NCBI GenBank assembly: GCA_013398175.1
Contig: VZRZ01005945.1
Span: 152,619 to 216,618, forward strand
From: Climacteris rufus
Taxonomy: Eukaryota > Chordata > Aves > Passeriformes > Climacteridae
Length of the DNA: 64,000 bases
Direction of reading: 5' to 3'
How positions within the stretch are numbered: position 1 is the stretch's first letter; each line of letters begins with the position of its first letter. Both the position numbers and the translations under genes were made by a program. Of the stretch, positions 49,326-62,639 are shown piece by piece. The notes beneath the pieces were generated by a model, which saw only the letters and a list, made by a program, of their open reading frames with translations, did no database searches and was not told the origin of the DNA.

Positions 49326-52300
49326 ATTACTTAATTGAATTCCCACCAGAAATACTGTCAAGATGAAAAGGAATATGGGGAAGAGTTATTTAGAGAAGCC
49401 AGAGATTAAATCATCCCCTCCCTTCAGGACTTTTTTGAAGACAGTGAAGTCAGAAAAGTAGCAACTGCAGGACAATTTTGCTAGTAATAAGTTTCCTCTA
49501 AAAAGGGGATTGAGGTGGACCGAGTTTGTACATCCGTTCATTGGTTACAGAAATTTCATTAGAAAATGTGGACATCTATCCTAGGCTAAGCTACAGGCTG
49601 AATGCTTCATGACATGAAGCTGAATTGTGGTTTCTATGGGTCTGTGGCATGAAGAGTAGGAAAGGCTGTTCTGTGCTGAGAATTGAAGCACTCTTTTTTC
49701 TGCAGTGTCAGCACATTAGCAAGAAATAGACATCCGATATTCACTATTTTATTGCAGGAATTTTTACAGAAAAAAAGCAAATTATTTTGTACTGTATGTA
49801 TTCTGCAATGTTCTTGCTTAGAACTGGTGAGATGGAGTTTGGGGAAGGATTTGTTTTCGTATGTCAGAGAGTCTGAGGCCCCAAAAGCTCTGTAATAATT
49901 TTTGAAGGAACTTAGTGTTAGTCTGAGAGTGTGTTTCCTGCACCAAGTGGTTACTATGCATCTTAGGGGATGTGCAACTGAGAGCTGGATATCTGTTCTC
50001 AGGTTGTGGAGCTGGCATAGCACTTCTGCAGTGAAGGGGGACCTTTGAGAAACTGAGCATGAATGTACATTTTAGGAATGACTGCGTGGGAGTAGAGTGT
50101 TTAACCACACCCACCCTCCATATTTTAAGTCATCAAGCTGAAAACACCCAACAAAAACAAAGCATGGGCCATGACATTCAAATAGTTCCGTAAAGATTTA
50201 GATTCCCTGAGTTTCATTTCGAGCTAGCAGACCAATAAATTCCTACAGGCTTGTGAGCTAAAGCTAAAAAATCACTACTCGTGCAACAGGCAGAGGTTTG
50301 GTTCTTCCATCACACTTCAAATGCAATCGTTCCAGGCACAAACAAGTTCCCTTTATTGCAGTTAAGCAACGATAGCCCAGTGTCAATATTGTGAAGGTAC
50401 CTGGGGCACACACAGAGCTGCTGTTATGGCTCTGGACTTGACCATTTGCTGCAGGGTTTTGTGTTCTCATTCTGACACCCTATGACTCAAATCACCTCAG
50501 GTAAACTGAGAATGTTTAATGGGGCTCTGTGATGACTGAAGGTCTGACCTTCATTTCCAGGTTGCTGGTGGTGATTTCACCAGCTCTCTGTGCCACACAG
50601 GGAACATCCACTCTGACTCCACTCAGACCCAACCCAAAGGTGACTGTCAAAGCAGGGCTCTGTTTATTGCAGGGTAAGGTGTGTGGAGATGCTTTTTCTT
50701 TTTGGAGTGAGAGAGAGATTACCCTATGTTTGGCTGTGTTGCTCTCAGTGTGGGCAGGGAGGGAAGGGCAGAGCAGAAGATTATCTAAAACAGGGCTGCC
50801 CTCAGATGTGTGTTCATTGCCAGGGCATGTCAGTAAGGATTAAGCACTGTTAGCATGGCAGTTTGCACAGCTGCTTGAACTAAGTGTCATCTCATCTATG
50901 GCTTTTGGGGAAGTTGTGGAGAACTCCAGCAGGGAAAATAAATGTCTGCAGTGTTCAGTGAGGAAGTGTTACTCTTGGTTAAACTATCCTGACCTGAGCG
51001 GAGCTTTGATTTCAGCCTTGATCAGCTGGCTCTGATATTTTGCTTAGCAGACTGAGAAGCTGATTTCCTTAGGATTCCTCTTATGGGAGCCCTCATCCCC
51101 AGCTGAGATGAAATTAGCTTTTGAAATCCAGCTTTAAAAATCTGAAGTAGCAGAGGTTGCCCAACTTCCTTCCAATGGTGAAACTTGCAATATAATGTTA
51201 CTTTGAGCAGAGCTCCTATTGCCAGACCATTTTCAGAGACCTTGTAGACCCAAAAGTCATTTATACAGGTTTGTGTATTCATTGGCACAAGGAAGGGCAG
51301 AAAAATAGATATATACTCTGCATCATCACTTAGGCCTACATTATAGTTAATTTTAATATTCCATTTGTGCTGAACAGAGAAAGAAGTCGATTAGGCAGTA
51401 GAATGAGATGCAGTAGAAATACTGGTTCTTCTTGTGTTTCAACCAATAAGAGGTTTCAGTAGGGAAAGGTGAAATAACTCGATGAGCTGTTTACTTTCTG
51501 ATTCCTTCAGATAGCAAAATGCTTCCATGCTGGTTAAGGTACCAGAGAGTTTGGTATTCAAACAACATTAACATAAGGAAAAAATAGGCCAAGAAGCAGG
51601 CAGTGTAGTTTGCTTCCTTATTTTTATATTATCTCTTTTTCTTTGACAACTGCATAGCTACACTCAGAGAAGTAGTAATTATATCCAGAACCCAAAGAGG
51701 TCCATCATAACATGAAAATGTTGTGACATCATAGTTCTTGGTTAGGGAAATTATAATGATGGCAGAGGTTAAAGCCACAGTGTAGGTCAGGCAGAGAAAG
51801 AGAAGAGCCTCAGATGAGAGTTTCTCGCTCAAAATAAAGCACAAAACTCTCCCATTTTGAAGAAGAATTGTCACAAGGTAAGTCACCGTACTTTTAAAAT
51901 GGTTCTTTGCATGGGGATGTTGCAAATTTTTTCAATTGGTTTTAAACCACTCATGAGTGAGGTGGAAGAGAGGAAATAATGAGAAACAAATTCAGTGGAA
52001 AAACAAGTGTTGATGGTGTGACAAGGCAGTGAAGTAAATTTATGAACTGATTTGATCATGGATATTAGCACCTCCTTTCCTTCCAGTGTGAGTCAGAATG
52101 AACATAAACATCACAGCTATATGGAAAAATGTTCCACTGGAGAGGGAGGGGAACAAAGAACAATTAAAAAACCCTTACTTTTTTTGCAAGTATTTTTTTT
52201 TTGTGCTTACTAAGAAAAAACCTCACAAACTGTTGAAATAGCTGTCCCATTTCTCTTCTGACTAGGAGAAGAAAATATGAGGACTAAACACAGTTTGTGA

Positions 52301-55300
52301 CACACCAATAAATTTCTAAGATAAATGTACTAATATATGAGGGTTATTGTTTCTAATGAGATACCAAGTAACCAGGATCCTCTGTGTTGTGAACTGTATT
52401 ATGATAGGAAAAAAGCAATTTCAGCCACATTTTATTAACTTTTCAAACATTCTTGGGCTGATAGAGGAAATGCTCTTCTTTACCAAGCTTGATACAGTCT
52501 AACATTCTCACAAGCAAATTCACATCTCTCAGCTTTTTGTCCTTTTCTGTGGAAAGAAAAGACAACTATTTGATAGAGGTAGTAATATATAGCATTAGTC
52601 ATGAGATTGTCTAAGAGAACCATTTCATCTCCAGAAATCACAGAATATGCTGAGCTAGAAGGCTGCCATTTCAATGATGAATTAGATATTATTTTGCTTT
52701 TAATTTTTAAGGAACTAAATCTAATTTGGTGAGTTTCAAACACTGATGGACATTGATCACTTTATTGAGTTCCTCAGACAAATCTTAGATTGTAATTGTT
52801 CCTTTTTGCAATAAAACAACTTTATTTTTGTAAGTTCATTGGAACTGGCGAATAACTAAAGGAGCTTGAATTCTGAAGCAAAGTCAAAATTTACTTTATA
52901 CCCATGACTAATGTAAAATCTGAACTCTACCTAATAGAAATATTAAATAACCTCATGTTAATCTCTTTTTTATGCCAGCTATGGCTGGCTATAATAGCTG
53001 AGGTCAGATCACTATCCCTGATGTGTATACTCTTTTCACAGAGTTTTCTTTGGTAACCAACTATACTGAGGAAGAATCCAACCTCTAGTTCAGGCTGGCC
53101 CAGTGCAATGAAATCAAAAAACATCATACACACCTTGATATTTAAAAGTCCTCAAGGCTGCAGGAATTCAACAGGGCTTAGTTGTTAAATTGGTAAATAT
53201 TTTTTCTCCTGATACTTTCATCTGTACATATATGCTAAGATTTTCTTGATCAACTAAGTTTTAAAATATAAAATGTAGATATGTGTGTAGCAGAATATGC
53301 AATGAAAATTTTTTATCATTATCTTAACCTGTATGAGGAGTTCTCCCAAAATATGCTTTTAGAAAGAGAACAAGCAGACCCAGCTATGACTAGATTTTTC
53401 TTCATAAGAGCAGAAAATTGCATGATGCAAATACTGTTTTTATTGTACAGATGTGCTGTAACAAAGAAAAATGCATGCAATATTACATTTTCTCTACTAT
53501 AAAATGAAAAAAAAATTACAATAAAAAAGAGTAATCCTTAGCCTGTGTTATATAAACTTAAAGAAATGGTAATCAACCTTGATGCATGACTAAGGCACAC
53601 ATCTGTCTGTGTGATTTATGACAGAACACAATCAGAGAATAAGCTGTTCTTTTTCTAAAAAAAAAATCCTCCCTGTAAGAGGATATTCTGCTCTACAGTG
53701 AAGCATAGAATTTTTTCCCCCATATTTTAATTTTCACTAAGCTATCTAGGAGTTGTTATTATTTATCTAAAAGATGTAGTTTCTTAGCAGTCATTGTAGA
53801 AATCCTTGTCAGTCTCTTCTGTGTAGAAGCTCATGGTTGTTCTTGAGCAGACAAATTGTGTAACTTGTTTTATTCCAAAAGCAGGAACAGTCTTCTTCCT
53901 AAAAACATAACTATAATTCTGAATTAAATGTCAAGGAGATTAAGTCTCTTTTTATTTCTATCCAACATATTGGTGTATGGAAATAGAGCAAGATTTTTTT
54001 CTATTGTTTTATTTTTTGAAAGCTTCTTCACTTTGAATAGCACACTTTAAAGGGCTAAAAGGAGATGCAGCTTCATATTTATTTGATAAAATTTTCAATA
54101 AAATATCAGCCATAGTAAAGACAGTATGGACAGTATCAGTACTGGAATTTAATGGAGACCATATAACTAAACCAATGTAAGCTGCAGAACTATCACAAGC
54201 AGATTCATTTTCTTTTAATATAGATATAGACTGTGTTTAAAGCAGTGAGCTTTTAAGTAAGACTTTGCAGTTTTTTTGTCCAGTGGATTTGATTATAAAT
54301 ACGGTATTGCTTGAGTCAGAACAGAGGGCCTTGAGACACTTGCAATGAACCCAATGATGAGATTTTCACTATATTCAAGTGTAAATTAATAAGTAATTTA
54401 AGACAGTGATTTCCAATGGCCTGGAGTCTTATTACTGACTTAATTTTTGATCAAAGTCATTAATGTGGGTTGCAACTTCTTTTATTGAACACCAGTTTGC
54501 GCCTCTGCAGTACAGGAAATAACACGACATGATAGCAGAATATTTCACTGAATTAAAAAACAAACCCAGTCAGTGAAGAACTTAGAAACTTTTCTCCAGT
54601 GTTGCTCTTTGTTTAGAGTTGTAATGAATCACTTTTAAAGGTATATCTCACCAAGTCAGTTTATGCTACTGGTGCTGGCTGGACCTGACAAACTGGCTGG
54701 CTGGGAAGAATGACACAAGAGACTCCTGTGCAAAACTTCTGGATCCCTGCCTCAGGGAGGAAGCAAATTATGCTTATGTGTTTGTCACATTTAATGGCCT
54801 TTTCAGAAGGAAATTGCGTGTCCTGTGACATATATCGGCAGGAAAGATGATTTAATGAAGAAAGGGAAGCTCTTGCATCAGTGGGAACAGAGTAGTCAAT
54901 TAGTAATCCTGCAGTCATGACAAAGTTATGTGATGACATTTACGCAATGCTGTGTTTAGATGGGCCTGGAGGAAGCTTAAAAAGAGTAGGAGGCGTGGGA
55001 GATGGATTCAGTCCCTGTCTCTGCTTTAAGTCAAACACCTCCTAGCATTAGGTTATGTTAACCTACAATTATATCAGCTTCTGCATCTCCTTCATACATT
55101 GTCCAACATTTATCACAGAGAGATCAGAAATGTCTTAAGCAACTTTGCATATGGAAGAAAAGAAGTTGCTCCACTTAATGGAATTTTATTTGGAAGGCAT
55201 AAACCAAAAGAGAACAAAAGAGAATACTACAATAAATTATTTGTCTATATAACAACACAAAATAAATGTTAAAAGACCTAAGCAAAGTTGATCAAAGATA

Positions 55301-57599
55301 ACAGCATAGCAACTACTCTCTATCCTTTTTAAGTCTGTAACATGCCATAGGAGAACCTTTTTACTTTTTCTTCTACCTCCAAAATCTATTATTTGCCTGT
55401 GTACTTAAATGGCATGAAATTTATACCATAAAGACACTTATACCATTCACGACTCTATTTCTCCCCCAAATACTAAAAAATTTCATCATCCTCATCTTAA
55501 AAAGAGCAGAAATTCGTGTATGTCGCCATAGTAAAGATGTACTCAAAGACAGCAGTGTAAGATTTACAGGTAGCAGAGGCAAAGATTGTAAAAATATTTA
55601 GACTCAGAATTCCAGATTTTGCAAAGTACTAAATTGCTCAAGTGTAAGACTGGGCTACTGCTAATGCCAAAATAAAGTAGATTGGAGACCTCTGCTGAAG
55701 GCTATTCCAAAGCCTATTACAGTCAATTTAGACTCTCTGCTGATAAATTCCCAATTGTGCCTCACCTCCACAGCAATCTCGCTTGAGTGAGTACAGGGAA
55801 CAAAACTCATAGAACCATTTCATCCACTTTAAGCCAGATTTGGGAAATGCACATCATTTCCCCACACCAATCTGAGGAAGACAGAATATAGCTCCTCTTG
55901 GACTCAAATATGGTATCTTGCTCCTGTGCCTCTGAGACCCAAAGGTAGCCATTGGTTTCCTCTTTTTTTTAATTGCAGCTAGAGCATAAAACTTGGTTTT
56001 ATATTCTTAGAAGACCACCCATGAGGTTTCCTCCTTCACTTTTACAAAGCTGTTTTTCATTGGGAATAATGTGTTTGCCCTTATATGTACCAGCCCGGAA
56101 AAGCTTTCATTAATAAGGCCAGCTAGAAAATGCCTGTGTTCATTTTCACCAACAATTTCTAAGACAAGGAAATATTTCTACATCTCTTTCCCTGCTGGTG
56201 GGTTTCCAAAATTTTATGCACACGCAGAATAGTATGCATAATATAGCTTCTGAGAATGCTTATGTCAACTGGAGGCCACACAACCTGACTAGCAGGAATT
56301 CAATGTACTTTCTCCAAACACAAGCCAAGACTTTGCCTTTCTGTGAGTCTAATTTTGAAAAGCCAGGTTTTCAGAAACACACCTTTGGAGATGACTGGTG
56401 GAGTAAAAATGATACCTACAATAACATACCATTTCTCCATTAAAATAATAGCTGTCCTAAAAAGCTGTCACTCGTCATACAATCCGTATGTCTGGGATGA
56501 AGTTTATATCTGCAGAAGACAAAAATACGCTTTACATAACTTTCTATCTGCTTGCAGCTTATCTCAAGGCTCTGAGACAAACATTTCTAGCATTGGTTTA
56601 AAGCCAAACACCACCTCTTAGGACTCCTTCCTTATGCAAATACTGATGTTTAGTGTCAATGAGGAATATTTTTATGAAAATGTATTCACTCACATCTCTA
56701 GCTTTGTGTACTTGAGATGCTGTGACAGGACATTTAAATCAGGCTTAATTGTGATATGAGCTTGTCCAAACTTTTTTTAGATTGAGGCAATCCCCCCACC
56801 CCCCAATCTTCAAAGCTGTGTTTGATTTAAAATAATTAAAAAAAAAAAAAAAAAAGGTTTCCTGGAGAAAGCTCATACATCCTAGGTGAAGGAAATGAAA
56901 GCAAGATGGTTTGAAATCTCCCTCTTGCCCAGTATAGCTTTCAGATCAACCTCTTCTTCCCAGTCAGCACTGGGATTCCTTTTACCTGGGACAAGTCTCC
57001 CTTTCCATTGTTTCTCCAAGTTTGCTCTGTACTTTTTTAAGAAGTCCATGCTACAAACTCAGTATTCCTTCTCATGCTTTCTCCATCAACACACAGAGCT
57101 TCTCTCAGCTATGGACATCCTCATTTGCTCTCAAGGAAACAGTCTCTCCTTCCAGGGGCTCCTGTCTCATCCCAACCTCAGTAGTTCAGACAATGTGAGC
57201 TCATGGAATTATCTCTTACCTATCACTAAGACCTTTCAATCATATATTGTATATAAAATATACTATTCATAGAGTGAAAAAGAAAGTACAAACATGAAAA
57301 GATGAAGAGTTGCTTCACACGATTTTTTTTATTTCAGGTGGGCATAAGCCCATTAATGAAAGAGCTACCAAAACTAACACTTCATATGTGGAGTATTTCA
57401 CAGATGAAACTAGTGAAATGTACCTGAAATATCTGCTTAAAATAAAATTGCTGTATATCTGCAAAAACTCATAGTTCAACAATTTATTTCCAAACTGGAC
57501 TTTAAATTGAGAAACAGCTAATTATATCCACAAAATTTCCCTCTCTGCTCTCTCTCTTCCTTTTGTCTTGTAAGAAAGAGGAAAGTGAGCAAAATTCCC
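49326..57599. other. Long AT-rich spacer, one weak LTR-like patch
   Basis: About 8.3 kb without a recognised gene. 50260-50520 is less AT-rich and on the minus strand carries TGCAATAAAGGG (complement near 50353-50364), which might be part of an old LTR, but I cannot place its ends. A18 lies at 56838-56855. A hydrophobic 98-codon antisense frame at 51629-51925 and a 129-codon antisense frame at 49634-50023 have no recognised domain. Confidence 0.45.
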
Positions 57600-57639
57600 T
57601 ATTACACTTTTTGCTGGTTTAATCGTAGGACATTTAACA

Positions 57640-57935
57640 GGGTGGTCCACTTCTTTCAATCCTAGAGCAGTTGTTAGGGGAGCAGGGAGCTAGAGCTGGA
57701 CTTGGCTGCTTGTATTTGATTATCAGAGCCAGCTGGAAAGGGGTCAAACGGTGCCTATAAAGGACTGAGAAACCTCAGCTGTAAAAAAACAGCAGGAGGT
57801 AGTTTGGCTCCTGTGATTGGCCCTGAAGTAGTGGAAGCACACAAGAGAAAAGCAGTGAGGACCCTACAAATTTTTTAATAAAGATTAGTTTGTCCTTCTG
57901 CCTACCTATGTGTGTGTTCATGTGGGTGAGTGGGT
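57640..57935 (+). mobile_element. Candidate ERV LTR with TATA box and polyA signal
   Basis: The order fits an LTR: a GC-richer U3 (AGGGGAGCAGGGAGCTAGAG), TATAAAG at 57756-57762, and AATAAA at 57877-57882 about 120 bases downstream, followed by AGATTAGTTTGTCCTTCTGC and a GT-rich U5-like end. The TATA-to-polyA spacing is close to that of the LTR at 35686-36305. The ends are approximate, I found no target-site duplication, and the family is not recognised with certainty. Confidence 0.5.
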
Positions 57936-60900
57936 TGGTAGGTTGATCATCATATCGCTATGTTCAAGGCATAAAATAATTTTTTTAAGTAAAATCTCTG
58001 AAAGAGGTACAAGAATGTTGCCAGTCCTGGCAAGGTGACTAGTAAAGACGAAAAGATCAGTAGTACTTGTTCTGTTTATTACTGGGATGTTTAGATTGGG
58101 ATTCATATGCGTTAGAAAGAAGTGCATGCACCTGCAATTTGAATTTCAGAAGGGATTAATAATGTTAGGTGCTTAACCTTTGATGCCACTCCCGAGACTC
58201 TTAAAAAAGTCTGGCATTTTCTTTTTTTTTTTTAGTGTATTATCTGTGATGTCAGAAAGCCAGTTTAAAAACAGGAAAGAAACCTCACTGCTAAATAATT
58301 TATTTTATAGGGTTTTTTGTGGCTTAGAGATAAACTGCAGACCTTTTCTATATCTGATCTTAAAAAGCATAGTCTCTTTAACACATAATTTTAATCAGAA
58401 CCTTTTGTATGGAGAATGCTCTTTTGAGAAGATAAAAATGTAAAAATACATCTGTTATTATATCTCAGGAAAGTGTTGAAAGTGTTGATAGAAGTTTGAC
58501 AGCAGCATCGTAACAATAATATTTCAATATCACTCAAGTTGTACTATAATTAAGAATATGCTTTCTTCAGCTGTTGTATGTTGAAGTGAATAGTTTAGTT
58601 ATGTGCATACATATTGCAGGAAATAGAGAAACTTTAAATTTGAAGTGGTTTAAAAGTTTGGTTTGGGGTGGGCCTTTTTTTTGTGTTTTTTAGGGAAAAA
58701 AAACAGAATTGTACAGAGAAGACTGGATTAGCAGGATGGTTACAGAGCTTGTGTAGTGACTAAGAAAGCTCTAGCAGAATTGGAATGGTAAACCTGTTTA
58801 ATACTCAGGACACTCTCAATTGTTTTCCCAAATAATTTATTAGAATCAGGTTAAGAAAAGATAAAATGTAAGAATCTATAGAGGTATCTTTTACAGTGTC
58901 TGTATCAGTTTACTCCTTAAATGGTGTCTGTCAGCCTCCTTAGATCTAAGACTGTTAGGTTTGATGGTTTTGTGTCAAATTTGGGTCTTGCTTCAATAGT
59001 CCATTGAAATGTCTTTCACTTCCTTCACCGGGCTTTGGTCAAGTTTTAACACAAGGCAGAGTAAGGTCTGAAATTTGTCTTTAGCTGAAAAGTAGAGGAC
59101 CACTAGGAAATATTAAAAAAAAATACTTCTGGAAAGCAAATCAGCAGCTATTGTTCCATTTAGCAGATAAGGTAATTTATTTCATTTTGAATCACTGACA
59201 GTCTATGTTACAGAAGATCAACTCTGCTATTTTTGAGATATTGAAACTTTTTTTTCTGATTACTTCAATTGTGCATGTTGGCTTCTGTTTGACAGTTGAC
59301 ATGGACAAGATCTCAACACTGGTTTCTTCTACTGGATGAGTTTTCTTCTGCCAGCTCCTTAAAACTGGAGGGTAGAATGTCTCTCAGCAAACTTCTTATA
59401 ATACATTTGCACAAGAAAAGTATCCTGTAATGTAATTTGTTTCATCCTTATTTCAAAATATTTCAGCACAGTTCCTCCTGTGTCAATCACATTTAGAAAA
59501 CCAGAGCACTTCACTGGAACTATAAATCATGATCCAAATATAGAATCTTTTGTTTAAAAAGTATCTAAAAAACAAGACCTTGCCTAATTTTACGTGAGAA
59601 TGTTGCTAGCTTATTTGCCAAGGAATGTTAGGCATTGTGCAAGCACATGTTAAATACAAGATGTATTCTAGAAATCTGTAGGGTCCCATAGCATCTGCCA
59701 TCAGATATGTAACAAAATTAGCCAACACAGCCCATGTGTTCCAAACAGAAATCTTTAATTTGGAATGTTCAGTGAAATGAGTCAAGTGTAGATCCAACTG
59801 GATTTAATTCCATTTGGACTTGATCTTTCACGGATACATTCCATACAGAGAGTATTGTAAACCATTTTACTCTGTTCATCCATAGTCCTGTCACTCTTTA
59901 GCATTGTGAGATCCAGGGTGTTCTCTAGGTCCCAGAGCAGGAAACCTCATGTGATGGGCATCGTAGTGGTAAGTTTGTGCCAGTGCCTGAAAAGTCCATT
60001 GATGTGAGCAAATTTCTTTTTAAGTAGTTGCAGAAATTCTTAAATATTTTTTTCATTTACCTTATTTTCTCACACATTTTCAGAGGTAACAAAGGAAGGA
60101 ACAGACTGGATGGAGACGAGGGATTCGTATAGTGTAGAAAGGTCAATTATTTTAGTTTTTCCAGTGAAGAGTGGGTCTCTTTTAGAGATGAAGTTTAAAG
60201 TTAGGTGCTCTGAACTAGTCCAATTTGAACTTCGCTTTCTGATCAACTTTCTTAGCTGGAGTTAGTCTCTGTGGATGCCCACATACGTGTCTGGGTAGAT
60301 ATTCAAGTCCAAAAAGTGTCCAGAAATTCTGCCCAGCTCCCAGGCACTGTGTGTTGCAGAGTTCTGGCTCTGGCAGATTAGGTTCTCTGGCGTGTGGTGC
60401 TGCTCCTGCAAACCTGAGTGTGCCCCCTCCACAGAAACCTTCCCTGACTCCCCCTCATTTTCCTAAACCAGATTAACTGAGTGAGCCATAGTAAAATTGT
60501 GCTATAATGTTTCAAAAAGTGAAACTAATTTATTTCAATATCATCTGTCTAGGCTTGCTTTTATAAGGAGATGTAACTTCACTCCAATGAGGTTTGGGGG
60601 AATGGAGGAGGTTCATTGGGTTGGATTTTTTTTTCTATTAATGAGACAATCCTAACAAAAAGCAGTTGCAAACCAAGATGACTTCACTTCATTACGGCAA
60701 AAAGGCGGATATTTTATATAAATGCAATATGACTGCGTTTCATCACAAGACCCCAGCCATGCACTTTCCCAAATCTTACTGAATTTAGAATGGTCCCCAT
60801 TACATAGTCAAGGCTTTGAATGCTTTAAAGTAATAGTAATTGATTATGTTCTTATTTACTTTTCAGAAGTAAGTAAGTTTTTATGTTTCTTTTTTGTAAA

Positions 60901-60939
60901 TTGGTTATAATTTTTAAATATAAAATTGTTTTCCTTTAG
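57936..60939. other. AT-rich spacer, no feature recognised
   Basis: About 3.0 kb without a nameable feature. 60240-60470 is more GC-rich than its surroundings, with no recognised content. Confidence 0.5.
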
Positions 60940-61010
60940 GAGTTTCAAAAGAGACATCAATCAAACTGGATAATTTTACTTTGACCATTAAATGCTTGTG
61001 GCTGTGTGAG
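60940..61010 (+). other. Candidate 71-bp exon-like segment (speculative)
   Basis: The segment is preceded by a good acceptor (GTTTTCCTTTAG, ending at 60939) and followed by a strong donor (GTAAGAT from 61011). One frame is open for 23 codons (60942-61010). A second acceptor, TTTGTTTTCCAG, ends at 61607, just past the minisatellite, and the frame would then stop after 16 more codons. This could be a small exon of an untranslated RNA or pure chance, since AT-rich DNA offers many such sites. No protein family is recognised. Confidence 0.15.
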
Positions 61011-61016
61011 GTAAGA

Positions 61017-61545
61017 TCTTTTCTTCTTTTTTCTTCTTTTTTCTTCTTTCTTTTTCCTTCTTTTTTCTTCTTTTTTCTTCTTTCTTTTTCCTTCTTTTTT
61101 CTTCTTTTTTCTTCTTTCTTTTTCCTTCTTTTTTCTTCTTTTTTCTTCTTTCTTTTTCCTTCTTTTTTCTTCTTTTTTCTTCTTTCTTTTTCCTTCTTTT
61201 TTCTTCTTTTTTCTTCTTTCTTTTTCCTTCTTTTTTCTTCTTTTTTCTTCTTTCTTTTTCCTTCTTTTTTCTTCTTTTTTCTTCTTTCTTTTTCCTTCTT
61301 TTTTCTTCTTTTTTCTTCTTTCTTTTTCCTTCTTTTTTCTTCTTTTTTCTTCTTTCTTTTTCCTTCTTTTTTCTTCTTTTTTCTTCTTTCTTTTTCCTTC
61401 TTTTTTCTTCTTTTTTCTTCTTTCTTTTTCCTTCTTTTTTCTTCTTTTTTCTTCTTTCTTTTTCCTTCTTTTTTCTTCTTTTTTCTTCTTTCTTTTTTCT
61501 TCTTTTTTCTTCCCTTTTCTTCTTTTCTCTTCTTTTCTTTTTATT
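61017..61545. repeat. 34-bp polypyrimidine minisatellite
   Basis: The plus strand is almost purely C and T for about 530 bp. The core is a 34-bp unit, TTTTTCC-TTC-T6-C-TTC-T6-C-TTC-TTTC, whose TTTTTCC start recurs at 61051, 61085, 61119 and every 34 bases to 61459: 13 units that look identical by eye. At 61493 the next unit has T in place of C. Degenerate TTCTTTT runs flank both sides. Because 34 is not a multiple of 3, both strands stay open for nearly 200 codons with a 34-residue period (phenylalanine/serine/leucine on plus, lysine/glutamate/arginine on minus). These are composition artefacts, not genes. Confidence 0.97.
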
Positions 61546-62639
61546 TTTTTTTACAACATGCATTTAAATAAGTTAAAGCTAACAGTTCCTTCCTGTTTGT
61601 TTTCCAGGGATTAAGAATTCTATGCAAATTGAATATCTTCCTTAAAATACTTAACTAATTTTCTGAAATTCATATAAAGGAATACAATACTGGTTTTATC
61701 TAATTTTCTGTTAAAACCTCAGCTAGATGTTCATCTAGACACAGCTGATCTGACAGAGACAAGCAGATATCATGCTGATAATAAGGCATAGGTGGCAGTG
61801 CATGATGTGCCCTACAGTTCTGGTCCTTGTTATGTGTCCTGACAATGTCATACCTGCTTGCTGAGGTGGGACCTGGCTCATTAGGATATAGATTGTGCAT
61901 TTAGATTTATTTGGGAAATTTCGGCAGATGGCCACACCAGGGTCCTTCCTCCTACGGAGCTGGGAATCGAGTCTGTGGTATTTCTGACTCCAGGTCAGAT
62001 GCATCCATTGTGTGAATATGTGATAGGATGGTAGATACACAACAGCTCTGGTCTGTAAATGCTGTTTTCACACGACAGCCTTTTTGTTCTGGAAGAAGCA
62101 CCATTTACAAGAGTTTACTCTTGCAGGTGAAGCTCTTGGCTGGACACTTGTATGTCTGAAATAGTTTCAGGTGTAAGAGCTCAGCTACTGCATCTATGCT
62201 TGATTTGAAAAGCACACATTTTGAAGATGAAAATTTCAGATGAGAAAGGAAATCCATGAGGCCAATGCCCTTGTGGTTTCTAATCTTCCCTTTTTCATAG
62301 GCATTATGACTGACTATGGGATAACTTTCCTTGTGTGAACTCTGGAGTAGTTATGATCTATTCCTATAGGTTTGTTGGGGAAGATGAAACAGGAAAGCCT
62401 TATAAATATGATTGCCTGGCAAAAGATGCTAAGAATATAGAAACTATAAGCGAGATTGAAATGAAAGCATGCTTTGAGATACCAAGCCTTAGTTACTGAA
62501 CAACTGGAGAGCAGTGGTATGGCTGGCTGAAGGCAATCCCCTTTGGATTGAACAATACCCTCTGCTGCAGACAGGTCCAAGGGTCAGAGCAGACCCCACT
62601 AACTTGGCAGAAAGGGTTCAAAGAATAGTTTTTAGGGTT
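61546..62639. other. Spacer, no feature recognised
   Basis: About 1.1 kb between the minisatellite and the LTR. Nothing nameable was found. Confidence 0.5.

Noticed and set aside
49634..50023. 129-codon antisense frame
   Set aside because: No domain or family resemblance. Composition equals the background and overlapping frames of similar length exist on the other strand.
50260..50520. Possible antisense LTR with TGCAATAAAGGG
   Set aside because: No ends, TATA box or target duplication could be placed, so it is mentioned only inside the spacer entry.
51598..51665. miR-34-like seed AGGCAGTGTAG with a partly complementary segment GCATAGCTACACT downstream
   Set aside because: The possible stem is only about 12 pairs with a loop of nearly 40 bases. 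The mature sequence diverges after the seed, and the known miR-34 loci do not look like this.
51629..51925. 98-codon antisense hydrophobic frame, possible membrane protein
   Set aside because: No recognisable family, no splice or promoter context, and T-rich DNA readily gives hydrophobic frames by chance.
60981..61571. Open frames of 196 codons (+) and 191 codons (-) over the same stretch
   Set aside because: Both arise from the 34-bp CT-only minisatellite, which lacks stop codons in most frames. The peptides are pure low-complexity repeats with no gene context.
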